Shown in pieces: positions 6,733 to 11,308 of a stretch of DNA of 11,308 nucleotides (positions are counted from its first letter, which is position 1; every line of letters starts with the position of its first letter). The notes beneath the pieces were generated by a model that saw only the letters and a program-made list of their open reading frames with translations, ran no database searches and was not told the DNA's origin. This DNA comes from Alphaproteobacteria bacterium (GTDB lineage: Bacteria > Pseudomonadota > Alphaproteobacteria > UBA9219), in contig JAQUUS010000024.1 in the NCBI GenBank assembly GCA_028693775.1, positions 1 to 11,308 of the forward strand, written 5' to 3'. The position numbers were made by a program, and so were the translations under genes.

Positions 6733-8553
6733 ATGTGCGGCATTGTGGGAATGGTTGGGAAACGCGACGTTGCGTCTTTTCTTTTGGACGGACTCCGCAG
6801 GCTTGAATATCGCGGCTATGACAGCGCAGGCATCGCAACCGTTGTCGGCGGCAAAATCGAACGGCGCCGCGCCGAAGGCAAGCTCGACGCTCTGGCCGGG
6901 CGTTTGAAGGATCAGCCCCTGCCCGGTCATATCGGCATCGGCCACACCCGCTGGGCCACGCACGGCAAGCCGACGGAAACCAACGCGCATCCCCATGCGA
7001 CCGATCTGGCCGCCGTGGTGCATAACGGCATTATCGAGAACTATCGCGAACTCCGCGACGAGTTGAAGGCGAAGGGATGCGTGTTCACTTCCGAAACGGA
7101 TACCGAGGTTATCGCGCATTTGGTCTCGGACTACTTGCGCCAGAAAATGACCCCGCAACAGGCCCTTTCGGCCTCTCTCAAACGGATGCGCGGGGCTTTC
7201 GCCATCGGCGTCATTTTTGCGGGCCGCGAAGACCTGCTGATCGCCGCGCGGCGCGGCAGCCCCCTTGCCCTCGGCTACGGCGACGGCGAGATGTATCTCG
7301 GCTCCGACGCGCTGGCCCTTGCCCCTCAAACAAACCGCATCGCCTATCTCGAAGAAGACGACTGGGCCGAAATTTATGCCGACAAAATCATCGTGCATGA
7401 CTCTACCGACAAGATCGTCGAACGCAACATCATGACAACAAACCTCTCCGGAGCCATGATCGGCAAAGGCGAATATCGCCATTTCATGCTCAAGGAAATT
7501 TTCGAGCAGCCCACGGTGATCGGGTATACGCTCGCGCAACTGGCCTCTCCCGACGACGCGTTGACCATGCCGGACCTTCCGTTCGACTGGAAGACCGTGC
7601 CGCGCCTGACCATCGTCGCCTGTGGAACCGCCTCCTATGCGGGAGTGGTCGGCAAATACTGGTTTGAACAGCTGGCCAAGCTTCCGGTCGAAATCGACAT
7701 CGCTTCGGAATTCCGTTATCGCGAAGCCCCCATGCCTGAGGGCGGCGTTACCGTTGTCGTCTCGCAATCGGGCGAAACAGCCGATACGCTGGCCGCGCTC
7801 AATTACGCCAAGGCTCAGGGACAAAAGATTCTTTCCATCGTCAACGTGCCGCAGAGCTCTATCGCACGCGCGTCGGATGCAGTCATTCCCACGCTGGCGG
7901 GCCCCGAAATCGGCGTGGCCTCGACCACGGCCTTCACGACCCAGTTGACCGTCATGCTCTGCCTCGCGCTTGCAGCCGCCGAAGCACGCAAAACGCTTCC
8001 TGCGGCGCGCATCAAGGAGATCCTGAAAGCTCTCCATGAGGTGCCCTCGCATATCAACGCCATCCTGCGCGACGAAAACCGCCTTGAGGAACTCGCCCAG
8101 CACTTCAGCGAAGCGACCGACGTTCTGTATCTGGGCCGTGGGCTTTTGTACCCCATCGCCATGGAAGGAGCGCTGAAGCTCAAGGAAATTTCGTACATCC
8201 ACGCCGAAGGCTATCCGGCGGGCGAAATGAAGCACGGCCCCATCGCACTCGTGGACGAAAATCTTCCCGCCGTTTTCCTCGCGCCGAGCGATGCGCTCTA
8301 CGAAAAAACGATTTCGAACGTTCAGGAAGTCGCGGCGCGCAACGGCAAGGTTGTCTTTGTGTCCGACAAGGACGGGCTTGCGCACGTCGGAGCCAAGACG
8401 TTCGCGACCATCGAGGTTCCCGCTGCGGATCCCGTCGTCGCGCCGCTTCTCTATGTCATCCCCTTGCAGCTTCTGGCCTACCATACAGCCATCGCCAAAG
8501 GCACGGATGTGGACCAGCCGCGCAATCTGGCCAAGAGCGTGACCGTGGAATAA
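6733..8553 (+). CDS. glmS: Glutamine-fructose-6-phosphate aminotransferase (isomerizing) GlmS
   Basis: GlmS makes glucosamine-6-phosphate from fructose-6-phosphate and glutamine, the committed step toward UDP-GlcNAc. The 606-residue protein is full length. The N-terminal class II amidotransferase begins MCGIVG with the nucleophile Cys2, and has RRLEYRGYDSAGIA (22-35), HTRWATHG (71-78), HNGIIENY (97-104) and SETDTEV (120-126). Two SIS domains follow, with the sugar-phosphate loop SQSGETADT (344-352) and HAEGYPAGEMKHGP (490-503). The end DQPRNLAKSVTVE holds Lys601 at the place of the Schiff-base lysine of the E. coli enzyme. GGAGGA five nt upstream is a strong ribosome binding site. The 244 bp between rpmG and glmS hold a terminator; I see no glmS ribozyme, which is typical of Gram-positives. 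I could not settle a promoter. glmU lies just upstream, in the same pathway. Confidence 0.98.
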   Translation: MCGIVGMVGKRDVASFLLDGLRRLEYRGYDSAGIATVVGGKIERRRAEGKLDALAGRLKDQPLPGHIGIGHTRWATHGKPTETNAHPHATDLAAVVHNGIIENYRELRDELKAKGCVFTSETDTEVIAHLVSDYLRQKMTPQQALSASLKRMRGAFAIGVIFAGREDLLIAARRGSPLALGYGDGEMYLGSDALALAPQTNRIAYLEEDDWAEIYADKIIVHDSTDKIVERNIMTTNLSGAMIGKGEYRHFMLKEIFEQPTVIGYTLAQLASPDDALTMPDLPFDWKTVPRLTIVACGTASYAGVVGKYWFEQLAKLPVEIDIASEFRYREAPMPEGGVTVVVSQSGETADTLAALNYAKAQGQKILSIVNVPQSSIARASDAVIPTLAGPEIGVASTTAFTTQLTVMLCLALAAAEARKTLPAARIKEILKALHEVPSHINAILRDENRLEELAQHFSEATDVLYLGRGLLYPIAMEGALKLKEISYIHAEGYPAGEMKHGPIALVDENLPAVFLAPSDALYEKTISNVQEVAARNGKVVFVSDKDGLAHVGAKTFATIEVPAADPVVAPLLYVIPLQLLAYHTAIAKGTDVDQPRNLAKSVTVE

Positions 8554-8579
8554 ACGAAGCGTTTCCGGGAAAAGCGAGC

Positions 8580-8666
8580 GTTACATCGATTTTATCGATT
8601 ACATAAAATGACATTTTTTCTATGTCATAAAATGTAGTGTAACTTTTTATTACACGAATGTTACAC
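8580..8666. repeat. AT-rich cluster of direct and inverted TTACAT/TTACAC motifs
   Basis: The gap between convergent glmS and lysC contains TTACAT at 8581 and 8599, TGACAT at 8609, ATGTCA at 8622, ATGTAG at 8632, GTGTAA at 8637, and TTACAC at 8650 and 8661. Within it ATGACAT (8608-8614) and ATGTCAT (8622-8628) form a 7-bp hairpin, and GTGTAA/TTACAC (8637-8655) forms a second 6-bp one. CATAAAATG is also a direct repeat (8602, 8626), and ATCGAT occurs twice 9 bp apart (8585, 8594). The composition contrasts sharply with the GC-rich genes beside it. Function is unknown: a multi-site binding region, a degenerate terminator or a small repetitive element are all possible. Confidence 0.7.
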
Positions 8667-8728
8667 GCCCCTGCCCGCGACGGGTGCGCACGACAGAGCG
8701 TCTGCTAAAAAGGCACGGCACGGACATT

Positions 8729-8758
8729 AAAAAACAGGCGAAGGCACCTTACGCTTCG
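8729..8758 (-). terminator. Weak candidate terminator of lysC
   Basis: On the minus strand CGAAG (8754-8758) and CTTCG (8739-8743) can pair across the stop codon, and six T (8729-8734) follow closely. The stem is only 5 bp with a 10-nt loop, so the call rests mainly on the T-run and its position just after the lysC stop at 8749. Confidence 0.28.
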
Positions 8759-9987
8759 GGCGTATCGAGGCCGTAGGCCGTATGCAACGAACGAAGGGCA
8801 AGTTCGGTATATTCGTCGTCGATCAGAACCGATGTGTTGATTTCGGACGTTTCGATCACGAGGATGTTGATGCCCTTGGCCGCCAGCGTTTCGAACATCG
8901 TCGCGGCAACGCCCACATGATTGCGCATGCCGATGCCGACCAGCGAAATCTTTGTGACGTTTTTGTGCGAAAGAAGCTCTTTATAGGCTATCGAGGGTTT
9001 TTCGTCAGTCAGCACCTTGATGGCCCGGTCGAAATCGGTCTTTCCGACGGTAAAGGAAAGGTCAGTCACGCCGTTGCTCGACGCCGTCTGGACGATCATA
9101 TCGACGTTGATGCCCGCATGCGCAAGGGGAACGAAGATTTTCGCGGCAATCCCCGGTTTGTCAGCGATCCCCGTAAGAGTAATCTGGGCTTCGTCGCGCG
9201 TATGGGCGATACCTGTAACGGGATTCTCTTCCATTTTTTCGTTTCCTTCTGCAACCAGTGTGCCCGGCAGATCGCTGCCGATTTCGTTGGCAAATGTGGA
9301 CAAAACCTGAACCGGCATGCGAAACCGCATCGCCATCTCGACGGAGCGCACCTGAAGCACTTTCGCCCCGAGCGACGCCAGTTCAAGCATTTCTTCGTAT
9401 GACACGCGTTTCATTTTGCGCGCGCGATCGCAAATGCGCGGATCGGTCGTGTAGACGCCGTCGACGTCGGTGTAGATGTCGCACCGGTCCGCCTTCAGCG
9501 CCACGGCCAAAGCCACCGCCGAGGTGTCCGAACCGCCGCGTCCCAGCGTGGTGATGCGGCCTTCGTCGGAGATGCCTTGAAACCCGGCCACAACGCCGAC
9601 TTCCCCGCGATCGAGGCTCTCGCGCAGATCCTTCGCCTCTATGTTCAGGATGCGGGCCTTGCCATGGGTTGCATCGGTATGCATCCCCACCTGCCAGCCT
9701 TGCCACGACCGCGCGTTGAGTCCGCGCTGCTGCAATGCAAGAGCCATGAGCCCGGACGACACCTGTTCGCCCGTCGACACGACGGCGTCGTGCTCGCGCT
9801 GATCGTACCGGGCCGAGATCGACCGGCAATAACTGATCAACTGATCGGTCGACCCCGCCATGGCTGAAACGACAACCGCGACCTTGTTGCCTCTATGGAG
9901 TTCGGCAGCTACTTTCGCTGCGGCGTTTTTTATGCGATCTATGTCGCCGACGGACGTTCCGCCGAATTTCATGACAATAAGGGACAT
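8749..9987 (-). CDS. lysC: Aspartate kinase LysC
   Basis: Aspartate kinase phosphorylates aspartate, the first step toward lysine, threonine, methionine and diaminopimelate. The 412-residue protein has the amino-acid kinase domain with KFGGTSVG (7-14), STGEQVSSGL (71-80), TTLGRGGSDTSA (146-157) and YTDVDGVYTTDPR (172-184). Two C-terminal ACT domains (about 265-335 and 345-410) bind the feedback amino acids. It is mono-functional, with no homoserine dehydrogenase part. The second ACT domain has IETSEIN where the family usually has ISTSEIK or ISTSEIR. The start places KFGG at the usual distance, but the ribosome binding site is weak (AGG about 12 nt upstream). The gene is divergent from ubiG across 82 bp, a pairing common in alphaproteobacteria, and convergent with glmS. 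Confidence 0.97.
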   Translation of the reverse strand: MSLIVMKFGGTSVGDIDRIKNAAAKVAAELHRGNKVAVVVSAMAGSTDQLISYCRSISARYDQREHDAVVSTGEQVSSGLMALALQQRGLNARSWQGWQVGMHTDATHGKARILNIEAKDLRESLDRGEVGVVAGFQGISDEGRITTLGRGGSDTSAVALAVALKADRCDIYTDVDGVYTTDPRICDRARKMKRVSYEEMLELASLGAKVLQVRSVEMAMRFRMPVQVLSTFANEIGSDLPGTLVAEGNEKMEENPVTGIAHTRDEAQITLTGIADKPGIAAKIFVPLAHAGINVDMIVQTASSNGVTDLSFTVGKTDFDRAIKVLTDEKPSIAYKELLSHKNVTKISLVGIGMRNHVGVAATMFETLAAKGINILVIETSEINTSVLIDDEYTELALRSLHTAYGLDTPEA

Positions 9988-10069
9988 GACTATTTCAAAC
10001 CTACTTTAGACATGAAATGACTGTGAACCGGGAGTATTATTCATTCAGCCACACTGCACAAGAGGGATC

Positions 10070-10819
10070 ATGACATTTTCGGCCAGTGTCGATTTAGATG
10101 AAATCCAACGTTTCTCCGGCCACACTCAGGACTGGTGGAACGACCGTGGGGTTTGGAGCCCTTTGCATAAGCTCAACCCCGCCCGGCTGGACTACATCCG
10201 GTCCATGGCCTGCAATTACTTTGGAATTACCCCAAAAAACAAAAAAGGGTTCGGCCGCCTTTCGGTTCTCGACATCGGCTGCGGCGGCGGGCTTGCCAGT
10301 GAGCCGCTGGCTGAATGGGGTGCCAAGGTCACAGGCATCGACGCCTCGCCCAAGGCTATCGACGCCGCCCGCGCGCATGCGCGCGGTAAAAAACTTAAAA
10401 TCGAATACCTTGCCGTCAGCGCCGAAGATATGGCCCGCAAGAAACGGCGTTTCGATATGGTCCTCGCCCTCGAAATTCTGGAACACGTCGCGGACATGGA
10501 TTCGCTGCTTGCAAGCATCGCCGCCCTGCTCAACCCCGGCGGGATAGCCCTGTTCTCGACCGTCAATCGCACAACCAGAAGTTATCTTTTCGGGATCGTC
10601 GCCGCCGAATATATTCTGGGATGGGTTCCCCCGGGCATGCACGACTGGAACAAATTCGTCCGCCCATCGGAACTTGCCGGGCGGCTGCAAAAGGCCGGGC
10701 TGGAGCTCGACGACCTGACGGGTCTCGTTTACCATCCTCTCAGCGACCGGTTTTCCCTGCAAAAGGGCCGCGTTGACCTGAATTACATGGCCGCCGCCGT
10801 CAAACCCCGCAAAAAATAA
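10070..10819 (+). CDS. ubiG: Ubiquinone biosynthesis O-methyltransferase UbiG
   Basis: UbiG performs both O-methylations of ubiquinone synthesis (3-demethylubiquinol and the earlier dihydroxy intermediate) with S-adenosylmethionine. The 249-residue protein is of family length. It shows the class I methyltransferase motif I VLDIGCGGGLASEPLA (66-81), the acidic end of strand two VTGIDASP (87-94), MVLALEILEHV (130-140), and the UbiG-specific run VNRTTRSYLFGIVAAEYILG (165-184) continuing into WVPPGMHDWNKFVRPSEL. The N-terminal WWNDRGVWSPLHKLNPARLDYI is also typical. AGAGGG lies only 3-4 nt before the ATG, a short spacing. A TATTAT at about 10036-10041 could be the -10 box, but has no clear -35. 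Its by-product S-adenosylhomocysteine is the substrate of the next gene, ahcY. The presence of ubiG implies an aerobic-type quinone pool. Confidence 0.97.
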   Translation: MTFSASVDLDEIQRFSGHTQDWWNDRGVWSPLHKLNPARLDYIRSMACNYFGITPKNKKGFGRLSVLDIGCGGGLASEPLAEWGAKVTGIDASPKAIDAARAHARGKKLKIEYLAVSAEDMARKKRRFDMVLALEILEHVADMDSLLASIAALLNPGGIALFSTVNRTTRSYLFGIVAAEYILGWVPPGMHDWNKFVRPSELAGRLQKAGLELDDLTGLVYHPLSDRFSLQKGRVDLNYMAAAVKPRKK

Positions 10820-10825
10820 TTGCTC

Positions 10826-10855
10826 TTGGCCCTTTTGGCTCTTGGCTGATATACT
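10826..10855 (+). promoter_or_regulatory. Candidate promoter for ahcY
   Basis: TTGGCC (10826-10831) is followed after 18 nt by TATACT (10850-10855), a five-of-six match to the -10 consensus. Transcription would start near 10862 and leave a leader of about 33 nt, too short for an SAH riboswitch. A 9-bp direct repeat, GCTCTTGGC (10822-10830 and 10838-10846), overlaps the promoter and could be an operator. Confidence 0.5.
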
Positions 10856-10894
10856 AATCGCGTCTTTTTTTATGTCTGACTTGAGGTTTTTCGA

Positions 10895-11308
10895 ATGAAC
10901 GCGCCCGATTACAAAATCAAGGACATCGCCCTCGCCGACTGGGGCCGCAAGGAAATCGCCATCGCCGAAACCGAAATGCCGGGGCTCATGGCCGTTCGCG
11001 AGGAATACGGAGCTCAAAAACCGCTCAAGGGCGCGCGCATCGCAGGCTCTTTGCACATGACGATCCAGACGGCCGTCCTGATCGAAACGCTCATTCACCT
11101 CGGCGCGGAAGTGCGCTGGTCTTCGTGCAATATTTTCTCGACCCAAGATCATGCGGCGGCGGCCATGGCGGCTTCTGGCGTTCCCGTTTTCGCGTGGAAA
11201 GGCGAAACGGAAGAAGACTATGTTTGGTGCATGGATCAAACAATTGTTGGCCCCAACGGATGGCATCCGAATATGCTGCTTGACGACGGCGGCGATCTTA
11301 CGGCCCGC
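10895..11308 (+). CDS. ahcY: Adenosylhomocysteinase AhcY, N-terminal part, cut by window edge
   Basis: AhcY hydrolyses S-adenosylhomocysteine to adenosine and homocysteine with bound NAD+, relieving product inhibition of methyltransferases. The first 138 residues are present and the frame stays open to the window end. Family signatures are DIALADWGRKEIAIAETEMP (10-29), MAVREEYG (32-39), KGARIAGSLHMTIQTAVLIE (45-64), GAEVRWSSCNIFSTQDHAAA (70-89) and FAWKGETEEDYVWCM (99-113). The SLHMT and CNIFSTQDHAAA segments line the substrate pocket in known structures. The NAD-binding domain lies outside the window. TTGAGG eight nt before the ATG supports the start. It follows ubiG by 75 bp with its own candidate promoter, so transcription may be separate or partly shared. 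Confidence 0.97.
   Translation, partial: MNAPDYKIKDIALADWGRKEIAIAETEMPGLMAVREEYGAQKPLKGARIAGSLHMTIQTAVLIETLIHLGAEVRWSSCNIFSTQDHAAAAMAASGVPVFAWKGETEEDYVWCMDQTIVGPNGWHPNMLLDDGGDLTAR

Noticed and set aside
6700..8484. A 594-codon minus-strand open frame opposite glmS (also long ones opposite recJ, 3114-4196, and ubiG-ahcY, 10094-11266)
   Set aside because: GlmS, RecJ, UbiG and AhcY are unmistakable on the plus strand. GC-rich codon choice avoids the codons whose complement is a stop, which opens antisense frames. The antisense products resemble nothing.
10820..10894. Possible SAH or SAM riboswitch upstream of ahcY
   Set aside because: Only 75 bp separate the genes and the candidate leader is about 33 nt. 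No suitable stems or conserved core are seen.

Overview
The window looks like a chromosomal segment of an alphaproteobacterium. The evidence is an alphaproteobacterial-type UbiG (ubiquinone synthesis), a CxxC-free ribosomal protein L33 of the alphaproteobacterial kind, a mono-functional LysC placed divergently from ubiG, and moderately GC-rich coding sequence with clear Shine-Dalgarno sites. I cannot assign order or family from the sequence alone.

Positions 1-2627 are an accessory-looking block. It holds two minus-strand genes of unknown function, each with its own signals. The upstream gene (start 2627, stop 1404) encodes a 407-residue protein with a predicted N-terminal coiled coil, a Pro/Ala/Ser/Gly-rich linker, a glycine-zipper hydrophobic core and a His-rich tail. 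It ends in a strong intrinsic terminator. The downstream gene (start 1113) runs off the left edge of the window, so it appears as an open frame without a stop. It carries a recognisably similar hydrophobic core, but has a different N-terminus and an Asp/Thr/Cys tail built from 51-bp (17-residue) tandem repeats. I read the two as diverged paralogues. No family name can be given from the sequence.

Positions 2628-3005 are an AT-rich intergenic stretch between divergent genes. From 3006 onward every gene is core housekeeping: recJ (single-strand exonuclease) and glmU form a likely two-gene unit; rpmG (bL33) follows with its own candidate promoter and a strong terminator; glmS comes next. GlmS and GlmU are the first and last enzymes of the route from fructose-6-phosphate to UDP-GlcNAc, so the cluster feeds peptidoglycan and lipid A synthesis, with rpmG inserted between the two.

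After glmS comes an AT-rich gap (8554-8748) with an unusual cluster of direct and inverted repeats. Then follow lysC on the minus strand, ubiG divergent from it on the plus strand, and the 5' part of ahcY, which is cut by the right edge. UbiG uses S-adenosylmethionine and releases S-adenosylhomocysteine, which AhcY recycles, so that pair is metabolically coherent.

No rRNA, tRNA, CRISPR array, insertion sequence, attachment site or riboswitch was seen. The most novel material is the paralogous pair at the left end.
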